NCBI GenBank assembly: GCA_031549345.1
Contig: JAVBPY010000005.1
Coordinates: 1-53,506 of the forward strand
Reading direction: 5' to 3'
From: CASFRF01 sp031549345
GTDB taxonomy: Bacteria > Verrucomicrobiota > Lentisphaeria > Victivallales > Victivallaceae
Length of the DNA stretch: 53,506 bases
Positions 8,173-17,552 of the stretch are shown piece after piece. A program made the position numbers and the translations under genes. The notes under the pieces are model-generated. The model was not told where the DNA came from, did no database searches, and worked only from the letters and a program-made list of their open reading frames with translations. Every line of letters starts with the position of its first letter. The first letter of the stretch is position 1.

Positions 8173-9258
8173 ATGGAAGAATCGAAAAACTGGAGCCTTC
8201 GCCGGCAGATTACGGAGCATTTCCGCGAGGGAATCCTCTCGGGGAACCTTGCCCCCGGCAGCGTGATTCCGCCGTCGAACGTGGTCGCGCAGCGGTTCGG
8301 AACCTCGACCGGCAATGTCCACCGGGCGCTTTCGCTGCTTGTGGCCGAAGGGCTCATTTCGCGCCGCTCCAAAACCGGAACCGTGGTGAACGAGCAGCGG
8401 CGCGAACTCAAATGCATCGGCTTTTCCGTCCGCGAATCGGCGCTGTACCGGATCGACTTCGTGCGCCTCCTGGCCGAGGAGGTCCGCAAAGCCGCCGCCA
8501 AGCGGAACATCGACGTCAAGCTGATCATCTACAACTGCACGCCGAACGATTTTTCCGCCTGCCGCGAAGCGCTCATGCGCGGAGAGGTCCAGGGTTTGAT
8601 CACCAACGGAACCTCCGAAGAGGAGTACAAGACCCTGCTGAAGCTGCAGGCGCCTTTTGCCTTGATCTCCGGCGCCAATTACCGGAACCGCGTGAACTTC
8701 CGCCCCTCTATGCTGCTTGATTCCGCCTTCGAAAGTTTTCGGCGGCGCGGATGCAGGAAGGTCGGCTTCATCGCGGCGATGCCGGGGCCGCCGTTTTCGG
8801 AGATGGAATTGAAGAAAAATACCGACTGGTTCATGCGCGGCTTCATCGCCCACGCTGAAGCCCACGGCATGAAATGGAACATGGATTGGATGAGCTTCAA
8901 ACCGCGCGATCTGATTCTGGACCGGCGCGGCTACGAACGCCTCGCTTACGACGCCTTCAAACGCATCTGGTCGTGCGCGGAACGTCCGGACGGCCTCTTC
9001 GTCTATCCCGATGAGCTCAATATCGGAACCCTCATGGGCATTCTCCATCGCAAAGTGGAGGTCCCCCGCGATCTTCAGCTTGTTCTGCACCGCAACAAAG
9101 GCCTCGAGCAACTTATGCCGCTGCCCGTCGAATGGATCGAAGTCGATGTGGCGGCCATGGCCGAGGGGCTGATCACGCAGCTTCTGCGCTGTTTCAACGG
9201 AGAAACGACCGAACCAATTTGTGTCGACTGCCGTTTAATCGAACAATCCAACACGTAA
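8173..9258 (+). CDS. GntR/LacI-hybrid transcriptional regulator (module 1)
   Basis: A 361-aa regulator. Residues 8-78 form a GntR-type winged helix (VVAQRFGTSTGNVHRALSLL is the recognition part), and residues 82-361 resemble the periplasmic-binding-protein-like sugar-sensing domain of LacI/GalR proteins. AraR-type GntR hybrids with this layout respond to sugars. It is transcribed from its own consensus promoter and is followed after nine bases by the large secreted protein gene, so it probably heads and autoregulates this operon. The ATG at 8173 has no strong ribosome-binding site. The effector sugar is unknown. Confidence 0.9.
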   Translation: MEESKNWSLRRQITEHFREGILSGNLAPGSVIPPSNVVAQRFGTSTGNVHRALSLLVAEGLISRRSKTGTVVNEQRRELKCIGFSVRESALYRIDFVRLLAEEVRKAAAKRNIDVKLIIYNCTPNDFSACREALMRGEVQGLITNGTSEEEYKTLLKLQAPFALISGANYRNRVNFRPSMLLDSAFESFRRRGCRKVGFIAAMPGPPFSEMELKKNTDWFMRGFIAHAEAHGMKWNMDWMSFKPRDLILDRRGYERLAYDAFKRIWSCAERPDGLFVYPDELNIGTLMGILHRKVEVPRDLQLVLHRNKGLEQLMPLPVEWIEVDVAAMAEGLITQLLRCFNGETTEPICVDCRLIEQSNT

Positions 9259-9267
9259 GGGAGATAT

Positions 9268-12200
9268 ATGAAAAAATGTTTTGTCGCATGGATGCTCTTA
9301 GGCGTGGCGCTCTGCGTCTTCGCCGGAGGGGGCCGTAACCGCGTGGTCGAAGCCCCGCTGGAGATCAAGCCCCTTTCGCGCCCCGTAACGATGGATGGGG
9401 ATTTGGAGGAGTGGAATCGGGACGACGCGGTTTTGCTTACGCTCGCGCAAAGCAAAGCGGCGGGTGATTCGCCGGGGGTGTACGCCAAGTATGCCGCACG
9501 CGTCGCCATGCAATACGACAATGAATTTCTTTATGTCGGCATCTGGTGGACCGACGATACGCCGATGGGGTCGAAAAAGACCCCCGGAATCATCCCCGCG
9601 GGCGACGGATTGGTGCTGAGTACCGGAAAAGGGACGAACCCCTTTATCGCGTTCTACTACGATCCGGTTTCCAAATCGAACATCGCCGTGGCGTTGCCGA
9701 ATTCGCTGACCGACAAGCCGGGACGCCCGCTGCCGGAAGTGCGGCAGGGCTTTAAGAAGGCCGCCGCCGGCTACATGCAGGAGATTGCCATTCCCTGGAA
9801 GACGCTCGGCATGGATCCGGAAAAAGATGTCGCGCCCCGTTTCGGCATCGAGTTGGCGCTCGACGGCATGGATGGCGGCCTGGGCTATCGCACGTGGTGG
9901 AAGGAAAAAATGAGCAGCACCACCTCCGGCAACCGCTGGGGCGGCGACATGGGTTGGGGAATCATGGACGGCATCGCCAAATCCACGCAGGTGGCCGCCA
10001 CGTTCGACCCGAACTCCGGCGCGTTGGTGGAGTTGAAGCCATCCGGCGCAATCGCGCCGCCGAATCCGGCGGTCATGGACCATGGCAATGAGCTGACCCG
10101 TACGACGAAAATGATCGCCGTCCCCGCCAGGAAAATGGTCGTGGATGGAAAGCTTTCCCCGGATGAGTGGGAAGAAGCCTCCGGCACGGTGATCTCCATC
10201 GAACCGACCCTTTTCCCGAATCGCTATGCCACGAAAGTTTTCTGGGCGTATGCGCCGGAAGGATTGTATGTCGGCCTCCGCTTCCTGACGGGAGGACCGC
10301 ACCAGAACGTCTCCGACCCCCGCCTTGTGCGCCACGGGTATGACGGCGGCGACGCCGTGCAAGTCCGACTGGCCACAGACAAAGTCAGCCACGTGGACGC
10401 GTGGTATTTCGACGCGGCGAAAATCCCGGCCATGTCCATTACCTATGGCGCGCGTTTCAACGAGGGAAAATTGGACGACGCGCTCCCCAAAGGGGCCAAA
10501 ACCGCTATTTCTCCGATCCCGGGCGGCGGATATGAACAGGAAATTTTTCTCCCCTGGGCGCTGATTACCGAATCCGGGAAAGCCCCGGCCGGATCGTTCC
10601 GCGCGGTGCTCGATTTGTTCTACGGCGGCGACGAACTGAACCGAATTCCGTTTATTGTGAACGGCAAAGTGATCGCCGACCGCGCGGTCGCCACGCTGCC
10701 TTTCACCGCGCCGAAAGATGCGTTCTACACCCTTGAAATCGTGGACGAAGCGGGCAAAGGCGTTCGTCGCCTCCTCGCCGCGACACGCCTCAAAAAAGGC
10801 GAAATCGTCAAATGGGACGGGCTCGACAACGAAGGAAAGGCCGTTCCCGTCGGGAAATACGGCTTCCGTGGATTGTACCACGATGGCATCGAAACCGAAT
10901 ATTTGATGTCCTTCGACAACCCGGGCACCCCCGCCTGGCAGACGGTGGACGGACGCGGCGAGTGGGGCGGCGACCACTGTCCGCCGCAGGCCGTTGCGAC
11001 CGACGCGAACGGCGTATACCTGGGTTGGTCGGCGGCGGAAGACGGCTCCGGGTTGATCGGAACGGATTTCTCCGGCCAACGGCAGTGGGGATTTTTCCAG
11101 ACCCCGTATCCCACCGGGAACGGCTCGGCGCTTCTGGCGGTGGACAACGGCAAACTTTATTTTGTGATGGATCGCGTGGCCCGCTCCGGCAAGAGTCTGC
11201 GGAAGGGTGAAAAGCTCCTGGCGTATTTCGACACGGTCATTTCCGTACACGATGCGAAAAACGGGAACTGCGTCGATTTCTCGCTCAAGAAACCCTATAT
11301 CACCTTAAAAGAGTACACGGTGGAACAAACCCCGTCGAACTGGTTCGCGGATTTGTACAACGACAACAAAAATTTCACGGTGGATAATTCCTGGGTGCGC
11401 GATTTTTATTACTTCAGCGACCGCATGGCGGGCGCGTGCGTATCCGGTATCGCGGCGCGGCAGGGGAAAGTCTATCTTTCGATGCGGTTCGAGAATCAGG
11501 TGAAGGTTTACGACGCCGCGACGATGGAGGAAAAAACCGCATGGCCGCTGGAAAAACCCGGCGCGCTGGCGTTTGACGAAAAAGGAAAACTCTTTGCGCT
11601 GAGCGCCAATACCGTGGTCGAACTCAATGTGGCCGACGGCAAAGTGCTCCGCACTCCGGTCAGCAACAATCTGAAAGCGGCGGCGGCGCTGGCGCTGGAC
11701 GGCAAAGGCAACTTCTACGTCGGCGATTGGGCCGACCAGCAGTGTGTGAAAGTGTTCGACGCTTCCGGTAAATTTGTCCGCACGATCGGCAAAGTCGGCG
11801 GGCGCGGCTGGATCGGCAAGTTTGACCGGGATGGAATGCTTTTCCCGCACCAGCTGGCCGTGGACAAGAACGGCAAACTCTGGGTAGCGGAGAACGAGGA
11901 CGCGCCGCGTCGTGTGAGTGTATGGAACGCCGCGAACGGCAAGTTCGAAAAGCATTTCATCGGCGGCTCCACCTACGGCGGCGTAACCGGCGGCTACCTG
12001 GACCCGAAAGATCCGACCATTGCGTTTGCCAACAACACCGTGTTCAAGCTCGATTACACCAAGAAGAGCTACGAGCCGATCTCCACCCTGTGGCGCCGCA
12101 CATCGCACGATGAATACTGGAACTGCGAAATCGAATTGGGTTCCCCCTTCAAAATGTTCCGGCGCAACGGAAAGACTTTCATCGCCGTGGGGAGCCGCGA

Positions 12201-13866
12201 CGCGATGACCATCGGCGAACTCACCAGCGATTACCGTTACATTCCGCGCGTCGCCATCGGCGGTATTTTCAGCCGCTCGGACAACGAACGCACCCTCGCG
12301 GGGCGCGAAAAGGAACTCCTCTGGCGCATGAGCCTGCCCCCGCCGGTCTTCAAAGGAAAAGGCGGATTCAACTACATTTGGACCGACTTGAACGGCGACG
12401 GCAAAGCCCAGCCGGACGAAATGCAGTTCCACAAGATCGGCGCCGATCTGGGTATGCTGGATAGCCATTGGGGCATGGGCGACATCGACAAGGACTTCAC
12501 CTTGTACGTTACCGGGCGGGAGATTGGCGAGACGCGGCTGTACGGCTTCCCGGTGATCGGCTGGACCGAATTCGGGCCGAAGTATTCGTTCGAAAAACTC
12601 GAAAAGCTCGCTCCGTACACCGGGCGGCTCGGCGGCATGATGGTGGATAAAAACAAAAACTTCATCATGAACGAGTTCGGTGAATACCGGAAGAACAAGA
12701 AAGATCCGCACATCACCAGCTACGCTCCCGACGGGAAGATCAACTGGCGGATTCCGACGGTCGCCGACCACCGCGCGGTGGGAAGCATCACCGGCGAGAA
12801 AATCCTCCCCTTCATGACCAAGGGCGAACTGGGCGAAGTTTTGACCTTCACCCAGTGGCACGGCTGCCAGATGCCGATTCTCACCACCGACGGCCTCTAT
12901 GTGGGACGCATTCTCCGCGACCCGGCCGAAGGCGGCGAGGATGGTCCCGACGTATACCGCGGCGAAACGATCCAGGCCATCACACAGATGGACGACGGCC
13001 GGATCATTCTGGCGCACGGCAAAAATGCGCACCACCTCTTCGATATCAAGGGGCTGGACGCGGCCAAGCGTTTCAAGGGTAATTTCGCGCTGAACGCCGC
13101 GGAGGCGGCGGAGGCGGCGGCCAACGTCGGCAAGGCGGCGAAGGCGGCGGCGGACACCGCGCCGGTTCCGCTGCCCATCCTGAGCGCCCCGATCAAGGTC
13201 GACGGCGACCTCGGCGAATGGGATCGCAAGACGGCGGTTTCCGTCGGCGGTGAAAAAGCGCCGAACGCAAAAATTATGCTTCGCAGCGACGAAAAGAATC
13301 TCTATTTCGCGTACGAGGTGAACAAAGGCGCGCCGTACCGGAACGATGGGAAGAACGTGAACCAGCTCTTCCTTTCCGGCGACGTGGCGGACTTCCAGTT
13401 TTCCTCCAACCCCCTGGCGCAGCCGGGGCGGCGGATGGGGATGGGCGACCGACGGATCGTCTTCGGCAAATTCAACGGCAAGGATGTGGCGGTTTTCTAC
13501 GAAGCGGCCACGCCGGGCGCGAAGAATCCGCAGGGATTCAGCTCGCCGACGCGGACGATCAACTTCGACTCCGTGAGCGTGATCGCCAAGGCGGAAGTCG
13601 TCATTAAAGACACCGCGACCGGATACGTTGTGGAAGCCTCCGTTCCCCTGAAGCCGTATATTATCGACAACACCCTCTGGCCGAAACGTCTGATCGCCGG
13701 CGACGTGGGAATCGTGCTGGGCGATGCGACGGGCCGCCGCGTGGCGCGTTTGTACCGCTTCAACCGCGACACCCTTGTGGTCAACGACATTCCGAGCGAA
13801 TCGGAACTCCGCCCGGAAAATTGGGGAACGCTGGAAGTGATTCCCGAAGTGAAGGGAAAGAGGTAA
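9268..13866 (+). CDS. secreted multidomain protein: CBM9-like domains, FlgD-like domain, beta-propeller
   Basis: A 1532-aa exported protein with an N-terminal signal peptide (MKKC, hydrophobic core, VFA-GGG cleavage region). Residues about 30-235 and 283-480 look like CBM9-type sandwich domains (VTMDGDLEEW and MVVDGKLSPDEW openings). Residues 485-545 resemble a FlgD/Ig-like strand pattern (WDGLDNEGKAVPVGKY). Residues about 560-1275 carry NHL/beta-propeller-like repeats. An Ala-rich linker leads to a third CBM9-like domain (about 1300-1530, IKVDGDLGEWDR). No catalytic motif is recognisable; it may bind glycans at the surface. It follows the regulator by nine bases and has a good ribosome-binding site (AAGGGAG). 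Module 1 contains no obvious hydrolase, so this protein may be its glycan-facing component. Confidence 0.85.
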   Translation: MKKCFVAWMLLGVALCVFAGGGRNRVVEAPLEIKPLSRPVTMDGDLEEWNRDDAVLLTLAQSKAAGDSPGVYAKYAARVAMQYDNEFLYVGIWWTDDTPMGSKKTPGIIPAGDGLVLSTGKGTNPFIAFYYDPVSKSNIAVALPNSLTDKPGRPLPEVRQGFKKAAAGYMQEIAIPWKTLGMDPEKDVAPRFGIELALDGMDGGLGYRTWWKEKMSSTTSGNRWGGDMGWGIMDGIAKSTQVAATFDPNSGALVELKPSGAIAPPNPAVMDHGNELTRTTKMIAVPARKMVVDGKLSPDEWEEASGTVISIEPTLFPNRYATKVFWAYAPEGLYVGLRFLTGGPHQNVSDPRLVRHGYDGGDAVQVRLATDKVSHVDAWYFDAAKIPAMSITYGARFNEGKLDDALPKGAKTAISPIPGGGYEQEIFLPWALITESGKAPAGSFRAVLDLFYGGDELNRIPFIVNGKVIADRAVATLPFTAPKDAFYTLEIVDEAGKGVRRLLAATRLKKGEIVKWDGLDNEGKAVPVGKYGFRGLYHDGIETEYLMSFDNPGTPAWQTVDGRGEWGGDHCPPQAVATDANGVYLGWSAAEDGSGLIGTDFSGQRQWGFFQTPYPTGNGSALLAVDNGKLYFVMDRVARSGKSLRKGEKLLAYFDTVISVHDAKNGNCVDFSLKKPYITLKEYTVEQTPSNWFADLYNDNKNFTVDNSWVRDFYYFSDRMAGACVSGIAARQGKVYLSMRFENQVKVYDAATMEEKTAWPLEKPGALAFDEKGKLFALSANTVVELNVADGKVLRTPVSNNLKAAAALALDGKGNFYVGDWADQQCVKVFDASGKFVRTIGKVGGRGWIGKFDRDGMLFPHQLAVDKNGKLWVAENEDAPRRVSVWNAANGKFEKHFIGGSTYGGVTGGYLDPKDPTIAFANNTVFKLDYTKKSYEPISTLWRRTSHDEYWNCEIELGSPFKMFRRNGKTFIAVGSRDAMTIGELTSDYRYIPRVAIGGIFSRSDNERTLAGREKELLWRMSLPPPVFKGKGGFNYIWTDLNGDGKAQPDEMQFHKIGADLGMLDSHWGMGDIDKDFTLYVTGREIGETRLYGFPVIGWTEFGPKYSFEKLEKLAPYTGRLGGMMVDKNKNFIMNEFGEYRKNKKDPHITSYAPDGKINWRIPTVADHRAVGSITGEKILPFMTKGELGEVLTFTQWHGCQMPILTTDGLYVGRILRDPAEGGEDGPDVYRGETIQAITQMDDGRIILAHGKNAHHLFDIKGLDAAKRFKGNFALNAAEAAEAAANVGKAAKAAADTAPVPLPILSAPIKVDGDLGEWDRKTAVSVGGEKAPNAKIMLRSDEKNLYFAYEVNKGAPYRNDGKNVNQLFLSGDVADFQFSSNPLAQPGRRMGMGDRRIVFGKFNGKDVAVFYEAATPGAKNPQGFSSPTRTINFDSVSVIAKAEVVIKDTATGYVVEASVPLKPYIIDNTLWPKRLIAGDVGIVLGDATGRRVARLYRFNRDTLVVNDIPSESELRPENWGTLEVIPEVKGKR

Positions 13867-13867
13867 T

Positions 13868-14602
13868 ATGAAAAAGACACTCTTGCTTGCGGGGGCGTTC
13901 CTGGCGCTCGGATTGCAGGCGGCGGAACTGCCGAAAACGCCGTTCGCCGTATGGAAGCTCGATTTCTCCGACGACACGCCGGGGCGGCCCCCAAAATTGG
14001 AAACCAAAGAAGCGTTGGAACGCAGCGCGGCGAATCCATGGGACGGGCTCCCGATGCGCCGGATTTCCGGCGCCGACTACATCACCGCCACACGTTATGT
14101 GACGGTGGAGAAATCGGCCTCCGGACTCGACGGAAACGTGCTCGCGCTCCATTTCAAGGACAACGAACAGCCGCACTGGGGGCCGCGTGTCTTCCTCCGC
14201 GTGCCGCATGCCGTGGCGAAGGCGGCCAAAGTCCTGACGCTCTCGTTTGATATGGCCCGCGATAACGACGGGCGTGTCTCCGGGTATTCGCTGGAAGGGA
14301 TTTGCGACGTGAATTTCTACGAGTCGGGAGATTTCAAGGCGAACCGCCTCGTCCAGCTGGGGCGTTATTCGCCGAAAAAGCCGATTCACCTTGAGTTTAC
14401 GATCGACAACGACGCAAAAACGCTCCAGGTCCGCGTGGACAACGGCGCGCCCGTCAAACTTGACTGGCGCAACCCGAAGCAGGGGGAATTCGTCGGTGTG
14501 CGCCTCGATGGCCTGCTCACCGGCAGCTTCGCCCGCGAAGTGGGCGTAACCGCGTTCGACAACATTGAATTAACTGTAACCGAATGGCGTGCCGCGCGCT
14601 GA
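13868..14602 (+). CDS. secreted beta-sandwich protein, unknown function
   Basis: A 244-aa protein with a clear signal peptide (MKKTLLLAGAFLALGLQAAE). The mature part is rich in beta strands, with the pattern of a concanavalin/LamG-like jelly roll (LTLSFDMARDNDG, then LEFTIDNDAKTLQVRVD). I recognise no catalytic residues. It starts one base after the stop of the 1532-aa secreted protein and lies before two pseudopilin genes, so it is part of the same operon and probably acts outside the cytoplasmic membrane, perhaps as a glycan-binding accessory protein. Confidence 0.75.
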   Translation: MKKTLLLAGAFLALGLQAAELPKTPFAVWKLDFSDDTPGRPPKLETKEALERSAANPWDGLPMRRISGADYITATRYVTVEKSASGLDGNVLALHFKDNEQPHWGPRVFLRVPHAVAKAAKVLTLSFDMARDNDGRVSGYSLEGICDVNFYESGDFKANRLVQLGRYSPKKPIHLEFTIDNDAKTLQVRVDNGAPVKLDWRNPKQGEFVGVRLDGLLTGSFAREVGVTAFDNIELTVTEWRAAR

Positions 14603-14626
14603 CAACCGCGGAGAAAGGGGGAGAAA

Positions 14627-15433
14627 ATGAAAAAAAGGGTATCCGTTTTTACGCTGATTGAACTCCTGGTTGTGATCGCGATCATTGCGATCCTCGCCTC
14701 CATGCTGCTCCCGGCGCTGAACAAGGCACGCCAACAGGCCATGACCATCAAGTGCGTGAGCAACTTCAAGCAAATCGGCGTCGGCATGGCGATGTACTGC
14801 GACGATAACAAGGGGATTTTTCCGCCCGCCTCCGGGAACACCGTCCAGAATGCGAAGAGTCCCAAAGTAACAGGGGCGAACGCGCTCCCCGGTAAGTTCG
14901 CCAACTGGAAGTGCTTTGTCGGCATTTATACGAATCCGGGTTTTGCGGATGCCGATTTGCGCTACGCGGGGAAATTTCAGACCTCGGGCATTCTGAAAAA
15001 CTGGATCATGGAATGTCCGTTCACAGGGGCGACTTCCGCCGACAGCGATTACGCGATCAACGGAGAAGGTTCGAACACGTGGGCCACATGTGAGTATGCC
15101 ACCTCGGGTCGGGACTCCGGAAAGATTTTCGGCGTCACGCTGGTGCATCAGAGCAAGCTTAAGACGCCGAGCAAGGTCTTCGCCGCCTGCGACGCGAACA
15201 ACACCTACCGTATTTTCTCCAACATGAACGATTGGCTTAAGGCTACAACCACGGCCAATACGCCATTGGTTCTGTACACCGCCATCCGGCACGGGGGAAA
15301 GATCAACATTCTCTTCGCCGACGGTCATGTGGAGAGCAAGCAGACACACGGCCTTCCGTGGGGACAACATGGCTACCCCTCCATTCCGACGGCCAAAAAC
15401 AACCCATTCATGGGTTGGCCCTACGATATCTAA
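14627..15433 (+). CDS. type II secretion-like pseudopilin, H-X9-DG type (module 1, copy 1)
   Basis: A 268-aa protein starting with a short basic leader and the prepilin helix FTLIELLVVIAIIAILAS, with the conserved Glu five residues into the mature protein. The residue before the cleavage point is Val, not Gly. The C-terminus carries the H-X9-DG motif (RHGG, then LFADGH) common in PVC bacteria. Such proteins are processed by prepilin peptidase and anchored in the cytoplasmic membrane or built into pseudopili; the exact role in this group is not known. A good ribosome-binding site (AGAAAGGGGGAG) precedes the ATG. It belongs to the operon beginning at the regulator at 8173. Confidence 0.92.
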   Translation: MKKRVSVFTLIELLVVIAIIAILASMLLPALNKARQQAMTIKCVSNFKQIGVGMAMYCDDNKGIFPPASGNTVQNAKSPKVTGANALPGKFANWKCFVGIYTNPGFADADLRYAGKFQTSGILKNWIMECPFTGATSADSDYAINGEGSNTWATCEYATSGRDSGKIFGVTLVHQSKLKTPSKVFAACDANNTYRIFSNMNDWLKATTTANTPLVLYTAIRHGGKINILFADGHVESKQTHGLPWGQHGYPSIPTAKNNPFMGWPYDI

Positions 15434-15443
15434 CACCAATTTT

Positions 15444-15478
15444 GCTTTTGGGTTTCGCATTGCGCGAAACCCAAAAGC
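15444..15478 (+). terminator. perfect 15-bp hairpin between two pseudopilin genes
   Basis: GCTTTTGGGTTTCGC pairs fully with GCGAAACCCAAAAGC around an ATTGC loop. No T-tract follows, so it may be an attenuator or mRNA-stabilising hairpin and not a full terminator; the second pseudopilin lies 113 bp further on. Confidence 0.6.
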
Positions 15479-15591
15479 GTAATTCGCGCCGGCAGAGAGA
15501 TCCCGGACCATAAAATAGGAACCACCGTATTCGACATTGTAAGCGGACGGCGCGCTCTACGCGCCGATGCCCGCGGAAAAGGAGGAGGAAA

Positions 15592-16404
15592 ATGCGAAGA
15601 AGAACGTCTGTTTTTACGCTGATTGAACTCCTGGTTGTGATCGCGATCATTGCGATCCTCGCCTCCATGCTGCTCCCGGCGCTGAACCGTGCGCGCATGA
15701 CGGCAATTCGTGCCAAATGCATCAGCAACCTGAAACAAATCGGCAATGCGATGCAGTTTTATGCCGATGCCAATGCCGACATTCTCCCCCCGGCCTACGC
15801 ATTCACCGTGCAGAGCGCGAGCGTTCCCGAGGTGCTGAATGGGGTCAGCGCCACGGACAAAGCCCCGGATCGCCAGATTCATTGGTTCGGTTTGCTTGCA
15901 ATGTACGTCCATTCCGGGTATACCGACGCCGATTTGCGCTACGGGGGAAGTCGGATTTTAAAGAACTGGGTGTTCAAATGTCCGTACCCATCCGCTGTTT
16001 CCACGGAAACAGTGTACGCCATCAACGGAGAAGCCCGCGGGACGAGTCAAGCTTCCGGGACTGAACCCGATACCTCCTACGCAACAACCGGGCGGAACAG
16101 CGGTAAGATTTTCGGTGTCACATGGGTGAAACAAACCAGGCTGAAATCCCCCAGCAAGGTTTTCGCCGCGGTTGATTCCTTTACGGAGCGCCTTGGTTCC
16201 AATATGCAAAGCTGGCTGGTGGCCGCCGCCGCCGACCCCAATAGACCGTATGTATATTATGTGGCCCAGCGGCACGGTGGAACACTGAATATTCTCTTCG
16301 CGGACGGGCATGTGGAAAACCGTTCCGCCATCGGGTTGCCGTGGGGTGCCAACGGGCATCCGACCGATCCGTCGAAATTCTTCATGGGCTGGCCGTTTCG
16401 GTGA
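15592..16404 (+). CDS. type II secretion-like pseudopilin, H-X9-DG type (module 1, copy 2)
   Basis: A 270-aa paralogue of the preceding pseudopilin with the same order of motifs: basic leader, FTLIELLVVIAIIAILAS helix, YAINGEA and SGKIFGVT segments, and RHGG...LFADGH at the end. The 78 bases encoding the helix (15610-15687) are identical to 14645-14722, while the rest has diverged clearly, so this is a tandem duplicate with a conserved or converted 5' end. Val again precedes the cleavage point. The ribosome-binding site GGAGGA is strong. It ends 10 bases before the convergent DUF3795 gene. Confidence 0.92.
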   Translation: MRRRTSVFTLIELLVVIAIIAILASMLLPALNRARMTAIRAKCISNLKQIGNAMQFYADANADILPPAYAFTVQSASVPEVLNGVSATDKAPDRQIHWFGLLAMYVHSGYTDADLRYGGSRILKNWVFKCPYPSAVSTETVYAINGEARGTSQASGTEPDTSYATTGRNSGKIFGVTWVKQTRLKSPSKVFAAVDSFTERLGSNMQSWLVAAAADPNRPYVYYVAQRHGGTLNILFADGHVENRSAIGLPWGANGHPTDPSKFFMGWPFR

Positions 16405-16414
16405 TTGGCGCGGC

Positions 16415-16798
16415 TTAAAAGGCGGAGTGCATTTTCGATTCGACCTCCGCAATGGCATCAAGCATTTTTCGCATCGCACCGGACTGTTCCGGCGCATAAG
16501 CGAAAAATTCTTCAAGGGTTCCGCAAGGGTAGTCCGGGCACGCGGAGCATACTTGCACCCCTTTTGCGACGGCGCACGAACGGATCGAGCAGGAGTTCGC
16601 GCAGTGAAAACATTTGCGCCCTTCCTCGGTCATGCATCCATCACAGGAGATGAACTCGGCTTTGATGTCGTCGCACTGGTAACGTTTCCGCCAGTCGGCA
16701 GCGACTATTTCAAGTTTTTCCGGATCGTTCATTTGCGTTGCACGATAAGCATCGCAGCGGCTACATATTAATCCGCATGGCGCAATATTGATTGACAT
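16415..16798 (-). CDS. DUF3795-type cysteine-rich protein
   Basis: A 127-aa cytoplasmic protein with about a dozen cysteines in pairs (CGLICSRC near the N-terminus, CDGC, CFHC, CSIRSC, CSACPDYPC). This spacing is that of DUF3795 proteins, presumed to bind zinc or an iron-sulfur cluster; no activity is established. It follows trmB by 15 bases on the same strand and is probably cotranscribed. The ATG at 16798 leaves the CGLIC motif at the N-terminus, as usual for the family. Confidence 0.88.
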   Translation of the reverse strand: MSINIAPCGLICSRCDAYRATQMNDPEKLEIVAADWRKRYQCDDIKAEFISCDGCMTEEGRKCFHCANSCSIRSCAVAKGVQVCSACPDYPCGTLEEFFAYAPEQSGAMRKMLDAIAEVESKMHSAF

Positions 16799-16813
16799 AT
16801 TTGACTCTCTGGG

Positions 16814-17422
16814 TTATCGGGGTTTTTCCAATCGGCGGCAGTAGAGGTGGAGGACGTCTTTGCCGAGCTCCAGCCAGCGGCGCTCGAAGTCGCTCAAAAC
16901 GCCGGGGAGTTCCGATGTTTCCGGGGTAAACGGGGCGAAAAGACCGGAACCCGCGAGGATGCGTTGCACGGCTTCGCGGTATTGAACATCGTCGCTTGAA
17001 AAATGGAATACGCCGCCGGGCTTAAGTACCCTGTAGAGTTGTCCGGTAAAATCGCTCGTCAGCAGCCGGTGCGCCCGGTGGCGTCCTTTGGGCCACGGAT
17101 CGGGGCAGAGGAGATGAACACGGTTGAGCGAAGCATCCGGCAGCGCGATGGCGAGCAGATGCCGCGCTTCCGTCCGCAACGCGCGGCAATTTTCCACATT
17201 CTCCCGCTCAAGGCGCTTCACCAGTTTGCGGAGGCGGCCAACCATCACGTCCGCGCCGAAAACAAGGCGTTCCGGGAATTTTTTCGCCAGCGCCGTGGTA
17301 AAAGACCCGACGCCGCAGCCGAGATCCAGCTCCACGAACGGCGCGTCGACGCGGAGGGGGTGGTATGTCCCTGTCAGGAACTCAATTTTTGCATCTTCGG
17401 GGTATTTTTCTGTGTTTGCCAT
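16814..17422 (-). CDS. trmB: tRNA (guanine-N7)-methyltransferase
   Basis: A 202-aa SAM-dependent enzyme that makes m7G46 in tRNA. The SAM site ELDLGCGVGSF lies at residues 31-41 and the TrmB signature PDPWPKGRHRAHRL at 108-121; the C-terminal FERRWLELGK segment is also typical. I chose the ATG at 17422; an in-frame upstream extension to 17476 would cross the promoter. No clear ribosome-binding site precedes it. It is divergent from the rpiB-glyA gene, with 130 bp between the two starts. Confidence 0.93.
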   Translation of the reverse strand: MANTEKYPEDAKIEFLTGTYHPLRVDAPFVELDLGCGVGSFTTALAKKFPERLVFGADVMVGRLRKLVKRLERENVENCRALRTEARHLLAIALPDASLNRVHLLCPDPWPKGRHRAHRLLTSDFTGQLYRVLKPGGVFHFSSDDVQYREAVQRILAGSGLFAPFTPETSELPGVLSDFERRWLELGKDVLHLYCRRLEKPR

Positions 17423-17454
17423 TTTAAAAAACCGTTTTGTGTGATATAGTACAT

Positions 17455-17483
17455 AATATATCTTTTCCTGATGCATTCCGCAA
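17455..17483 (-). promoter_or_regulatory. probable promoter of trmB
   Basis: On the minus strand TTGCGG (17478-17483), 17-bp spacer, TATATT (17455-17460), about 33 bp before the trmB ATG. Confidence 0.6.
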
Positions 17484-17552
17484 GGCGGCTGGTAGGGAAG
17501 TCCATGAAAATTTTATTTGCTTATTGTTAACCCATAGCGAAAGAGAAGACAA

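Noticed and set aside
9298..14007. Long minus-strand frames opposite the 1532-aa secreted protein
   Set aside because: Arg/His-rich shadow translations without family motifs; the plus-strand gene has a signal peptide, domains and a ribosome-binding site.
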